Shown: in pieces, positions 22,901 through 51,791 of the stretch
How positions within the stretch are numbered: position 1 is the stretch's first letter
How the letters are laid out: the number at the start of each line of letters is the position of its first letter
Assembly (NCBI GenBank): GCA_013350335.1
Contig: CM023533.1
Span: forward strand, 32,160,869-32,224,868
Length of the DNA stretch: 64,000 nt
Source: Chimonanthus salicifolius
Taxonomy: Eukaryota; Streptophyta; Magnoliopsida; Laurales; Calycanthaceae
Direction: 5' to 3'
The notes under the pieces: generated by a model
The model's database searches: none
What the model was told of the DNA's origin: nothing
What the model saw: the letters and a program-made list of their open reading frames with translations, nothing else
Made by a program: the position numbers and the translations under genes

Positions 22901-23289
22901 CTTCTTGAACCTACCATTCTAGAGATTCTAATCGCTTAGTATTTAGATGCTCTCATGCTTTTCACATTTTGTCCAGTCGTCAAGGTTGCCCTTTTCAAGG
23001 GCAAGTTAATGATCTTATACCTCAACAACGTCCAATTACTCCAATATATTCCACTCCCTCAAGTTTGTATAACAGGGTGCATTAGTTGTAGGACTCACAG
23101 TGATGGGATCTTAATTAAGGAAAATAAGTATTTTTATCATGAGAATAATTCATATGTTTAGATTTGTTTCCTTTATTATGTAGTTCATTTGAGTAGTAAG
23201 TCTATTTATAGGCTAATTTTAATAATGAACTTCGGCTTAGAGGTTCAATTTCTTCTTGAATTGAAACTAAATGAAAGCTTGAATCAGGG

Positions 23290-23455
23290 GTGCAAAATTC
23301 AAACGATATATAGGCCGATATTATTTTCTCTTCTCATTTTTTTTTTTAAAAAAAAGGTCAATATCGGCTGATATTATCATATCGACCGATATGATACAGC
23401 CAAGATATCAGCATATTGGCCGATACGATACGTATCAGCCGATATTTATACCCCT
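23290..23455. repeat. ATATCGGCCGATAT-type palindromic repeat cluster
   Basis: Repeated variants of GATATCGGCYGATAT (for example ATATCGGCTGATATTATC and GTATCAGCCGATAT) surround a T/A run. The block begins GGGGTGCAAAATTC and ends TTTATACCCCTGC, so the ends are loosely inverted. A longer relative is at about 56490-56890. Confidence 0.6.
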
Positions 23456-25190
23456 GCTTGAAATCTTTACCCTCTCATTTTTCTTTCATTTTATTATTAT
23501 TTTGCATCCAGATTTATATCATACAGAGTCAAAACCGTCGCTTGGAAGATAGAGTGAAAAGTGTCATGGCTCATCTTCTTGATCAATATTTTGTCTCAAG
23601 GAATAGTTATCATAGTTATCATAGCCATCATGACCATTACACTCATCATGCCCCTCTTCCTCCCCTCTTCCTCCTGTTATTCCAACAATTACTTGACATT
23701 TATCTCCATCTTCCATGAGCTCTACTTGGTCCAGCCCTAGACCAGAGCCAATCATATTAGGGCCACCTCTACCACCACCTTCCACCTCCTCACATTGAAC
23801 TAGTGTCGTCTACTCTCAGGGTGGCACAAACCTCCACCTTTTAGCACCAAACTCATAATCACTTGTGTCAGTCACTTGTCTAGTGGATTCAGTGCCACAA
23901 ATCCTATCATTTCTAGGTCAGCAATTGCTTGCACCTGTCACCTACCATGCCTAATGACACATGTTGCCTAAGCAATTTGTCTTTCCTCAAGTTTCTCATG
24001 TTTCATGTATGCCTCTAGGAATGGTTCATTCTCTTTGCTCCACGCATTAGTCCGTAGTTAATATTTTATTGGAGTGTGTTCTTCTGTCATCTTTTTTTAT
24101 GACAAGATATTCAGATCTCTTAAAAACATCGGACTAATCTTCAAAATATGTGCAAATCTCTCTATCTACATACCAAATAATTTTACAGAAAGTAACCCTT
24201 CGAGTGGAATAAGAATCGAACTCAAGAATTTCGCTTCCTCCGTCTTCCTTATGCTGACCTAGCGAGAGAGTCCTTCTCTCTTTTTACAGGCTGCCTCACT
24301 TTTTTCATGTTCGATGGGACTTCTGATCACAGGTCCTACTTTTTGCATTTCAAGGTCATTTGTGCACCACTTTTGAAGAGTAAGAAATTATTGATGGAGT
24401 TTCCTTTGTTTTTAAAGGTTTTTGCCTTTGAATTGTTAATCCTTCATCACATTTGCAGAACTTTCTTTGAGCTCAGATTCTCAAATTGACTAAGGGACCA
24501 TTGCACGAGTGAAACAACACCCACTCAAATCCTTAGATATTAGAATATAGAGAGATTAAGAAATGTTACTATTTCTTACCTTCTTGGAGCGAATTCATTT
24601 AGTGGTATCTTTGACTCACATTTTCTCCACACATAAAGTTCTACAAAGCTCTTTCAACCTCCGGAGAGGGGGTCTTCAGAGTTCAGACTGCTTGAGCATC
24701 CTCTGATAACACATGGGTTTTAGATAGGAAAATAACTCATAAAAAAATCGTCAATCCAATTATAAACTCTAACCCCAATCATTAGAATAAATTCCATTGA
24801 TGATGATGGTCCATTAGTGCAGGTTGTCAACCAATCCCAGAGGAAGTGCTTGCTTCATACAATGTGTAAAAGAATTTAGCGTCAGATTACATGATATCAT
24901 GAATCATCTCAGAGGTAAACAAGAGACTACAACACAATGAGTGCTTAACATGACAATCATAAAGTTTGACTGTTCAAATTATTATATCATTAAAAAAAGA
25001 AAATTTAAAATAAAAATTCAAAGCTTTCGGATATGTCAAAGTATTTATGCTGCCACATGAAATGCAGATGGATGGATGGATGCAAGCACTCGCATCCATA
25101 AAACCAATTCAATCCATATTTTGGGCAGTGGATGGCCCATAGATATGCTCCTTAATTAGCAAACAATCAGGAAAAACATGATACAACTTC
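23456..25190. other. Intergenic region, nothing assignable
   Basis: His- and Pro-rich open frames near 23416-23785 could be relics of a mobile element but match no domain I recognise. No gene is called. Confidence 0.45.
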
Positions 25191-25340
25191 CTTTTTTTTT
25201 AATACCAAGGTATCAAGGCATTTCATCTGACTAATCCTTATGAGATGTGTAAACCTCTCAATCTGCACACGCCGGATACAGAACAATGAGAAACAACCAT
25301 TTTTGTGTTGAGAGAGACTTGATCCCAAAGACTTCTTGCA
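25191..25340 (-). mobile_element. SINE-like copy, minus strand (second tail type)
   Basis: On the minus strand it ends GGATTAGTCAGATGAAATGC, ACCTTGGTATT and an A run, the same tail as the copy at 21252-21439. Confidence 0.45.
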
Positions 25341-27144
25341 AACAAGAGAGGTTTGACCATCAACAATCAAGATTATTTGAAATCTATTGACATTGGATTC
25401 CATGAAAGATTGCACAATACTTTTTATGGAAAACTGAAAAAATAGAAAATAATTTTCACATTGAATTTATTTTCTATTATTCCATGCAAACTTTTTATGA
25501 AAAATGATTTCCATAGTTTGAACATTTTTCAGTTTGAACATTTTTCAGAGTTTCAGTGGAAAGCTATTTTCATCACTTCGTGAATTTTAAAGACTTACGA
25601 CCCAACCCAAAATCTAACTGTAGCCCAACTAGATCCATGACCTATGACATCATCATAACCCAACCAACCTGATCCACGATCCAATGTCAAACTTACAAAC
25701 CTGATCCACGATCGAATCAACAACCTGACTTGACTCATAACCCATTATCCCAATATGGACAAAATTGACTGGCAAGATCATGCGGTGGTTGTGATACTAT
25801 CAGCACCATCCACATTAATACGCCACATTGTGAATTGTGTGGCTTTGCTTAGATGCATCAGACGCATATTCTATGGTGAGTGAGGTAGTACAAAATTTTC
25901 CATGGTGAGGCATTCGTAATGGAATTCAGGCCCAAAGAATCCAATCCAAACTTGTATCTAGAATGGGCTTGATTATTGTGCATCAGTTACATCTCAAAGG
26001 ACCCAAACCCACTTGTAAGGGTCATGGATGGGGCAGAGATTAACATAGACCTCAAATTTCTATTATCATCATCCAAGTCATTTATCTCATTAATCTTGAG
26101 TTGACAAACAACTTCATAGGCATATTAGCTATCCAACATCCATGGGACTTAAATCCATAACTTTTAAGCTATAACAACAAGTCCTTACCAGTTGAGCTAG
26201 AGATTCTTTCTCTTACCAGTTTTCTATCATATGCTCGCATTTTCTTTTTCTTTTTTACATTTATGAGTGAACATTTCCCACTCTTGAATATTTCATATAG
26301 AACTCCAACTTTGATCTTCTCTCCGATAGATTACGAATACCGTCTTTGACAGGGTGGGATGGAAGAGTAGAATTAAAAAAAAAAAAACCAACTAAAATAG
26401 ATGAGATTAGTGGCCGTCATGATGACATGACTGCCATTCACTCTTTAACGCTTCGAATGACACTTCCATAGAAAATTTGGTGAGAATAAGACAAATTTCT
26501 ACCATTTCTTGTGGTCTAAGCTTATACTTGAGAAACAAGAACTTAAAAGAGCTCTGAACAAAAGCCCAACCCTACCAGTTTAAAATTTACAATCCATTGG
26601 TCCAGTAAAGTAAATGCAATGACAATCTTAATAAAAAATAATAATATAAATAATAAATAACTTCATTGAACTAAATATCAACAATCGTAATTGGATTATC
26701 AAGTTATCAACATATCAATTGATTGATTCTCAAAAAAAAATTGTTATTAAATGTGATATTGTGAGAGCATAACATATCATTGAGAGAGAGAGAGAAGGTG
26801 CTTATATCATTTAATCCAAAGCCACCACTCTCCGGTGGTATAGACTCATCATTAATAATACTTAATATATGCGCTTGTGTGCATCAAATTCACTAGGCAA
26901 TCTAGTTATAAAATTACAGATAAATTAGGAATGCACCTGGCATGATTTGTTGAGGAAAATGAAACTACTGGGTCAATATTACTGCAGATTATCTCAAGTA
27001 ACTATAAGAGGAGAAGTGAAAATGACTGCAAATTAATATCTTAATTTCAGAATTCAAGCAATGACCACCTATCCTAGTTAGATAGGTAATCAGGAAAGAA
27101 CCACCATCATGAGACCTAACATGAGCTGATCATGCAAATGGACA
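25341..27144. other. Intergenic region and 3' flank of the LYR gene
   Basis: No gene is supported. On the minus strand at 26140-26215, TCTAGCTCAACTGGTAAGGA followed by GGATTTAAGTCCC looks like a tRNA-derived SINE head with A- and B-box-like parts, but it lacks a tRNA fold. The right end should include the 3' UTR of the LYR gene; no clear poly(A) signal was placed. Confidence 0.45.
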
Positions 27145-30100
27145 TCAAGCACTATTGAATTTGCGACCTGACATGCTCTCAGATTCGTAAAGGATATGGT
27201 TGATGAGGCCCCTTGCAGCACTGCAGAAGTGACATACAGAACAAATTGTTACAATATTGTGCCAGTTTGACAGTACAAAATATAGAGATGAAAACAAAAG
27301 TAATAGATTATATCATAACTTACTCATCCTTTAATTTTTGTATCTTCTCAGGATCGGTCTCATGCATATGTTTTTTGAACTGCTGTCTAACCATATCCAC
27401 CACGAGTTCTGTATTGTGTTGCTGCCAAGGGGCCACAGATCCACAATAGAGTTAATTCTCTAAACAAAATGAGTTACATAGTTAAATCCAAATAGCTGGC
27501 AAATCCATGCAGCATTTCACAGAAAAAAGGAGATATTGTGGAGAGATCATTTTCTTTTGGTTGCATCAATAATGAATCAACACAAATATTAGAGACAATT
27601 TAAAACAAAAATCTTGTTATTTTGTTCGGTAAGCTTCTCTGTAACTTTGGTGGAAAGAATGCAGAGTTATAGTAGTAGATAATTTAGAAGGAGATGCCAT
27701 TTTTTTTTAAAAGATAAAAAAAGGCACTAGAAGAGCACCAAAAGCCAAGAAAAGAATAGACAACATGGAAAAATATAAACCCTTATGCCTTCTACACCCA
27801 CTGCCAACAGAAGAAAGGGAAAAACACCTAATACAACCCAATACATTTTTTCCAAGCCCTTGAGATGTTTGAAATAGAGAAATCTTGGAACTCCTTAAGA
27901 GTAGAAGCCTAAGCAGCGCATTTTGCCTTAATTCTGCTATTGACCTCAATAGGGCTCTTTGCTTTATTTCTTAACACTCTTTATCATTTCGCTCCCACCA
28001 AAGGCTACGATCTGTAGCAAAAAGAACTAACTACCACATTAAAGAGAATCTCAAGGAACCCTTGATAGTCAATGATGCATAAGAAAGTTGGGCGATAGAA
28101 GAAAACATCGACCAATGGACGTCGAAAAGCTTCAAAGTGGAACTCCAAACAGAATAAGAAAAAGAACAATGAAGAAGAGATGGTCCACGTCTTCAGAATC
28201 CTGGAGATGGAGCGGGCATGCACTGACCATGACTCTCCCACGCCTACAAAGGTTGTCTTGGGTAAGGATTTTTTCCAAGACCTCTAGTCCTTAAGAAGCT
28301 AAATAGGAGGTGGAGCTTTGGAGGACCAAATAGCTGGGCTCAACCAAAGGAACTGCATCAAATCGGTTGCTCCACACAAAAAAGGAGATGCCAAATATTG
28401 CTTAAATTCCTCTTGGCATAGAACTTATGAAGATCAGAACAACTAAGTAAACACAGCTAGAACACATTGATTGACAAAAATCGAATGCTGACAGGGCATC
28501 AAAACGGATTCCAGAAAAGGCAAGGATAGGGGATGCCTTTCAAGATGAGAGGGATCTCTGAAAATGCCCTTTTCATGAGCAGTGACAATGAAGATTTCAA
28601 ACAAAGATGAAAGATGAAACATCAGAAATTCAGGAAGTATCTCTTGGAAGAAATTAGCCATCAAGCATTTAGGGAGTTTGGAGGAATTGATCTTGGGGAT
28701 AACTATGAAGTCAACAGCACTCCACAATTTGGTGGTATAAATAATGCTGTTTGTTTACATCCATCTTCAATGAATTAAAGTCTTGTCTTCCTCCTTGGAG
28801 ATTAGCTTCCCTTCAAGATGCAGAAATATTTTGAGCAATAGAGATGTGACAGTTATTTACACATTTAAAGAAGGGTTATTATGGTACCAAAAATCCTGGG
28901 ATCATATCCTTCTGTATGTCTGAAAGAGAAGAACAGGTGAGTATTTTTCTTTTTTTGAAAGGTAGAACAGGTGAGTATTTCAATATAAAGATTTGTCGTG
29001 TGATCCCTTGATTGGAAAAAAATTACCACATGCTTAATTCATTGGAGTAAAGATTGGTGGTATTCAGGCATCCAACTTAAAGAGGGATTGGATCTCAATC
29101 ACAATGGAATATTAATGGTGGTGGTGGAGGTGCTTAGTATCACGTTTGGTCAAAGGAGTATTAGAATACTTCTTCAATGCCACATTTGTAAGAGGCATGC
29201 CTTTGGATTCTTCTCTCAGCCTTGTTCTCATGTCCATAGTGATGCAGCGGGTAGGATTGGGTTCAGGGATGAGATAGGTTAACCGGTTTAAATGGGTAAA
29301 TTATGGGCACTAATGGAAATAATGTGAATTAATTATATGGGATTAAGCAGGCTAATGATAGACTAAATGGAATGGAGTTGGAAGTTAAAAGGGATGGACT
29401 TGGTATTAATGGAAAAGGTAAAGCATATGAAGTGGATATTTAATGGTTTTCATGAGTGGTCAATGGTCATGGGCTTAAAATTGATGAGAACGGATGAGTG
29501 GGGTGTTGATCTGTCAATGGGTGTGAATTGGTTTAGTGTTAAAAGCTTGGTAAAGGTGGAGATTGAATGGGTCAATGGAGGGTGGTCAAGATGGGCCCAC
29601 GGTTGGAGAAAGAGAGGAAGTGATTGTAGTAAATAGGATTTGAATCAAGAAAGGGGATGGAACAATGGCTGCAGGGCTTGGGCGCTCCAAACCTGGGTAA
29701 AGCGATAGAGTAGGGAGCAGCTCCGGCTCTGGTGCGGATCTGGGTGCGTGGATAGGTGGTTGAAGGTGGCAATGGCAGAACAGGGGAAACCCCCCTATTA
29801 TAGAGCGGTAACTGACGACTTAAAGAGGCCTTCTGTTGCATCAAAGAAACTCCGGTGGGTGCCGTCGATCTTCGTAGGCAGCAGAGAACTACAGAGGAAG
29901 GGGAAGAACCGTGCGAACACCGTCGAACAGGGAAGAGAAGAGAGAAAGAAGAAGAAGGCCAGAATCCACGAGAGGGAAAATCCCAAATCAAGGTTTCATA
30001 TTCATTGTAATAATCTGTCTAATTATGTAACGACCCGTCCCGCTAGCACAATATTTTCCGCTTTGGGCCCATGCACAATAATGTATTACAAGTTACATTC

Positions 30101-30368
30101 ATTAATCTGAAATTTATAGAAAAAAAAAACCTAATTCTAAAAATAGAAAATAAATCTAAAACGAAAATCAAACAAAATAGAAAGAAAAATCAGTCCATTG
30201 CTATTTTCTTCTTCAAGTTTGTCAAGGAATCTGGGAAGAGAGAAGTTTCCACTTTTGTTTTCTCGGTGGTCTTTTGCACTCATGTGTCAAGGCCCCGCGC
30301 GTGTGCTACATCACATAGTCTTTATGGGCAAATTCTATGAGTAAATTTTATGTGCTAATAAATTCATT

Positions 30369-30421
<53 letters not shown>

Positions 30422-31729
30422 AAGAAAAGAAAAGCACATTAAATCTTACCATCAGATTACTTGATTTTACTTTAAATCCCCAAAATGGTGGCTACATTTG
30501 GATAAAAAGAAGATTCGTCTCATAAACTGGATGCATTGACGTTGCCATCTTTAAATGCGGTCTATAGAGACGAAAGAGATGTCGTAATGAGGTGGAAGGA
30601 GGCAAACTTAATTTTGGTAGGATATTTGGGTTAGGGGTTATACAATTGATCACTTGTTTCAAAAGTGCAACTCAAGTACTTTAAAGTAAGGAGAGCAACC
30701 TGCATGGGTAGTATAGTTGGCCTAAGCTTCTGGTATTAGACCAAAGGTCTTGGGTTTGACTCCTTCGAGCAGAAAAAAAAATTTAAGTCTGTTAAGGAAA
30801 TAGGTAAGATATGGTTTGGAACCTTAAGTTTAATAGAAACCTTTAGTTCAAAGAAATAGAATTGAAGCTCATTGAAAATCAGTAAAAAGAACCTAGGCTT
30901 CACTCAATGACTAGGCACTCAAGCATAGGGCTACAGGGTATTTCAGCCTCAGATCTAAGATTGAGATTCCCTGACAGATGCGCTGGCAAGGGTGGTCTCC
31001 TCACCCCAGCCGGGGGTTTCATACTTGACATGGATTTGGTACTCATCAACCTATTATAAAAGAAGTTTTTACTTAAAGCCTGGGCCAGCATTCCCTACTC
31101 TACATCTAATAGTTTATGTGGGCCATCACTGTACAGGTGGACCAATATCTCCTTGATCAAAATAACTCATCCAATGGAACCTGTTCAGCTCATGAGTAGA
31201 CAAGCGAACAACAAATGTCATCTGCTAAAAATCATAGGGATCCAAAACGTATGCATTCTTTGTTGACCTTAGGGAACATTAAATTTTTGCTCACCCAATG
31301 GCAAAAATTATCAGAGGGCTATGATTATCTAATAGGGATATCCATGCTGCATTGCCCACATACAATGAGTCCACCAATTGAACAATCTTGACAATTGAAA
31401 GAAACCTCTCACTGGTACAAGATGCTTGGCCCGAATGAACAGAAAGTTTGGCCATGCACAACATATGAGAGAGAGAGGAGGATGTTTGCATACCCGATGA
31501 CCAATAAAGCGAGCTCTTCTGAGGCATTCACGGTATAGCTGCAACAGAAGAAAAAAAAAATTGAAGTTCTAAATAGAAACGTTAAACAATTGGTAATATA
31601 AATGCCAGGAAAATCTTAAAATGAAAATGGAGAGAAACAAGAGAGGAAAAACAACAGAAATGGCAAAAATCTTACTCTGATCACATTGTTGGCAAGCTCA
31701 GGAGGCAATGCTGTCTGAAGGGAAGGCAT
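27145..31729 (-). CDS. LYR-motif (Complex1_LYR-like) small protein, probably mitochondrial
   Basis: Four coding exons on the minus strand: 31676-31729 (18 codons, donor GTAAGA), 31494-31538 (15 codons), 27324-27421 (98 bases, donor GTAAGT) and 27145-27220 (ends TGA). Joined, they give 90 aa starting MPSLQTALPPELANNVIR, and all phases agree. Exon 2 begins exactly with Leu-Tyr-Arg (LYRECLRRARFIGHR), the LYR tripeptide at residues 19-21, followed by basic residues and helices, as in the LYR superfamily. LYR proteins are mostly small mitochondrial factors that bind acyl carrier protein and help Fe-S delivery or respiratory complex assembly. I cannot say which member this is; it does not look like ISD11 or the complex I B22 subunit. 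No cleavable presequence is obvious, which is common in the family. A 5' UTR intron (31748-32502) and a 4.1 kb intron 3 carrying a LINE are notable. Confidence 0.85.
27700..28381 (-). mobile_element. 5'-truncated L1-type LINE with intact 12-bp target duplication
   Basis: Exact AAGGAGATGCCA lies at 27688-27699 and 28382-28393. Between them, on the minus strand, is the 3' end of a LINE ending in a short A-rich tail (T run at 27700-27708 on the plus strand). Broken frames encode a reverse-transcriptase zinc-binding (zf-RVT) region: ILTQDNLCRRGRVM, then a Cys/His pattern with DSEDVDHLFF, followed by SYSVWSS. Stops and frameshifts make it dead. It lies in intron 3 of the LYR gene, in the same orientation as the gene. 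Confidence 0.8.
28394..30690. other. Remainder of LYR intron 3, repeat-derived text
   Basis: No exon is seen. A minus-strand frame near 28443-28727 vaguely resembles LINE sequence upstream of the zf-RVT domain but lies outside the target duplications, so I do not assign it. GTAACGACCCGTCCC at about 30027 belongs, as far as I know, to a dispersed plant repeat. The frames at 29572-30110 have no known domain. Confidence 0.45.
30368..30419 (+). repeat. (CT)n microsatellite
   Basis: An uninterrupted CT tract of about 26 units in intron 3 of the LYR gene. Confidence 0.95.
30697..30790 (+). mobile_element. tRNA-like SINE head with A tail
   Basis: GGGTAGTATAGTTGGCCT (A-box-like) and TCTTGGGTTTGACTCC (B-box-like) are spaced as in a tRNA gene and followed directly by an A run. 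It does not fold as a functional tRNA (no credible acceptor stem), so a tRNA-derived SINE is the better call. Confidence 0.5.
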
Positions 31730-32713
31730 TATCTAGTGTCCTTGATACTGAGATAAACAAGAAATTCAAATTAGGATCAAATTAAAATTGAGCCAATTTG
31801 AGGCAAATTTTACACTACTTCCTCTTCCAAATCAACAAATTGAGATGGGAAATATTGTTTAGGCCAGCTTCTCACTGGGCCTTGCTTTTTTTGTAATCTG
31901 GTTTGTCAATATAAATTTCCTTCACCACTCAAAAAAAATTGCAAATTAGATTCTCATAAAGGTGGTTCCTTGACAGACCAAGCTCCAATTTTTTAGGCCA
32001 CCAACCAAAATAAATCACTCGTGTCACTTGCATAACATTTTACACACAAACCACAGATTCCAATTGACAGAATCACTTCTAAGCATTTTGTCGACCACTT
32101 AATAGGCAAAGCCCAAATCCTCACTGGTCGGACAAAGGAAAATCTCTGGGTTGGAAAATAACCACAAAATCAGATTACAGAATTAACAAATTCCCATACT
32201 ACCCACGAGCATTCGATCAAACAGAACATATGCAAAACACAAAAACTCATTTTTTCGTCCTCGCAACCAACAATAAGCAATCATATCATTATAGAATTTC
32301 ATAAATAAAACCACATTCATGAAAGAACAAACAATTGAATCTTTCATGGAAAAACCGACAAGTCCAAAATACGGGAATCATAGTCGTAAAAACTGTTCTC
32401 AGGAAGAATTATATATATATATATATATACCAGAAGAGATCCTGGAAAAAAAATCGGCTCATTAATTAAAAATAAAAAGAAGAGAAAGTAGATTGATTAC
32501 CTTCCAAAACGGAAGAAGAAACGATTGATTGAAGGAGGCGGTTCTTGAATCTTCGATGGATCTCAAGTGTTAACAAGCACCAATGTTCAGCAATGGAGTT
32601 ACTGACTCAAAGCGGCTTCGAGGCCAATCGGTTTTAATTCGACCCATTTAACTATGCCATGTTTGGTTTGAACAACGGCGGAAATAAAGTGGAATAGCGT
32701 TAATTTATTTATA
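31730..32713 (-). promoter_or_regulatory. 5' UTR exon, UTR intron and promoter of the LYR gene
   Basis: Eighteen bases of UTR (31730-31747) precede the ATG, after an acceptor reading TTTATCTCAG. A donor (TTGGAAG|GTAATC) at 32502-32501 ends an upstream UTR exon, implying a 755-base UTR intron. TATAAATA at 32713-32706 on the minus strand is a plausible TATA box, with a start near 32675. A short AT repeat lies at about 32409-32430. Confidence 0.5.
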
Positions 32714-33623
32714 TTTACTACTGCATGTTCATCTGGTCCATTTTATTTTATTTTCATTTATTTTTATAATTTAATTTAATTATTTTAAAATTGAATCGTT
32801 GTGTGAAGTCGTATTTACCTGTTTGGTGTGTACTTTCATTTATTTTATTAAATTAAATAGTATATTAAAATTAAAGTATATACTATATAATTGATATATA
32901 ATATAAATTATAAAAAACTTGCTATCAAAATATGACATATTATATTTAAAATTTTATTGATGAATATGGAATCAAAATAGGTGTTATGTAAAGTTCAATA
33001 GAGGTTACTTTATAACTATTAAAAGAAAGTTCTAAAAATATTAAAGATTCAAAAATAATTTACCTAAAACCCATAAATTTTACGCTAGTTATCCCATGAT
33101 TTCCATACTTAAATTCAAAAAAAAAAACCTAAAATTTTTAAAATTGACTTGCGTAATTTATAGAATTTATATTTCAATTGTCATCAAATGAGGGTTCATA
33201 GCCTAAAAGTTACAGCTTCTATAACTGAATTAATCTGATTTTTTACCGTATAATGTTGATGAATATAATGATTTATAGAGGCAAAGTTGGGCCTCATAAG
33301 ATTTAAGAATTTAGTGATTAAAAAATAATTTAGAGTTATAAAAATTTAAAGAGTTTAAAATGCACAGATTTTATAATTAGATTGAAATGATTTTATTTAG
33401 ATTAAATTAATGGTCCAATATTCATTTGATGAATAGCTAACTGTTGTATAAGAAAAATGTTGGAGATCTTTTTTATGAAAATATGATTAAGAGAAATCAC
33501 AACCATTTCATTGAATTAGATGATGTATCAAAATTAAATTGTACACTGATTTACATGCATGAAAAATATAAACATAAAAAAACACATAACGGTTTTGTTT
33601 AAATTTTTATGTATTTGAATTAA

Positions 33624-33684
<61 letters not shown>

Positions 33685-33955
33685 GTCTCTAAATTAACAT
33701 AGGAAGAAAATCTTGGTTTCACCCAAAATGTAAATGCTAGCTAATCTTGTAACTATTTAAAAAGAAAAATGACTAAGAATGTTAGATATTCAAAAAATGA
33801 TTTAAAATTATCAAAATTGTAAAAATTTAAAAGAATGGTTTCTAAGATTGGATTGAGGAATTTTGTGTCATTCTTTATTTGATTGGAATCTTTTAATAAG
33901 TGATGAAATGGAGTGAGTGGCATATCAACTACAGAGACCAATACACATCGATCGG

Positions 33956-33990
<35 letters not shown>

Positions 33991-34360
33991 CCAGGTTTGA
34001 CATAATAAAAATCTGTGTAATGGGTAGCTAAAATGGTTGTTATCGAGTAAAATCACATACAAACTGTGAGTTCTCAGAAACATAAATTATGACATTTTCC
34101 AGCCCCAAACCAGCCAACCTACCTGAAAATACTATCTCCGCCACCATAAATCCCTCAATTTTCTTAAAAAAAATTCCAACGGAAAAAAAAACTAGAGAAC
34201 AATTTCGACTGGTATCCTCCTACACATTACAGACGAGTCATCGTTCTCATCAATTCATGGCCTTGCAATACAGATCATCCCCTCTCAGCACATCATGATG
34301 GAGAAATAGAAACAGGAGGCGACAAATTCAGAAAGAAAGGTTGCAATTACGTAGCCCACC
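32714..34360. other. Intergenic region between the LYR gene and the helicase 3' end
   Basis: AT-rich, no gene. It contains a long (TA)n tract at 33627-33680 and a (CT)n tract at 33957-33987. About 34100-34360 should hold the helicase 3' UTR (minus strand); no standard AATAAA was found close to the stop. Confidence 0.5.
33627..33680 (+). repeat. (TA)n microsatellite
   Basis: About 26 TA units without interruption between the LYR gene and the helicase. Confidence 0.95.

Positions 34361-51791
<17,431 letters not shown>

Noticed and set aside
23416..23785. 100-aa and 73-aa frames with His- and Gly-rich text
   Set aside because: No domain, promoter or splice support; repeat-like surroundings. 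May be a decayed transposon, but I cannot show it.
28443..28727. Extension of the 27.7 kb LINE to the right
   Set aside because: The exact 12-bp target duplication ends at 28393, so this stretch lies outside the insertion; its weak LINE resemblance may be chance or a different relic.
29572..30110. 139-aa and 120-aa overlapping frames in the LYR intron
   Set aside because: Overlapping on both strands with no known motif, inside an intron and next to repeat text.
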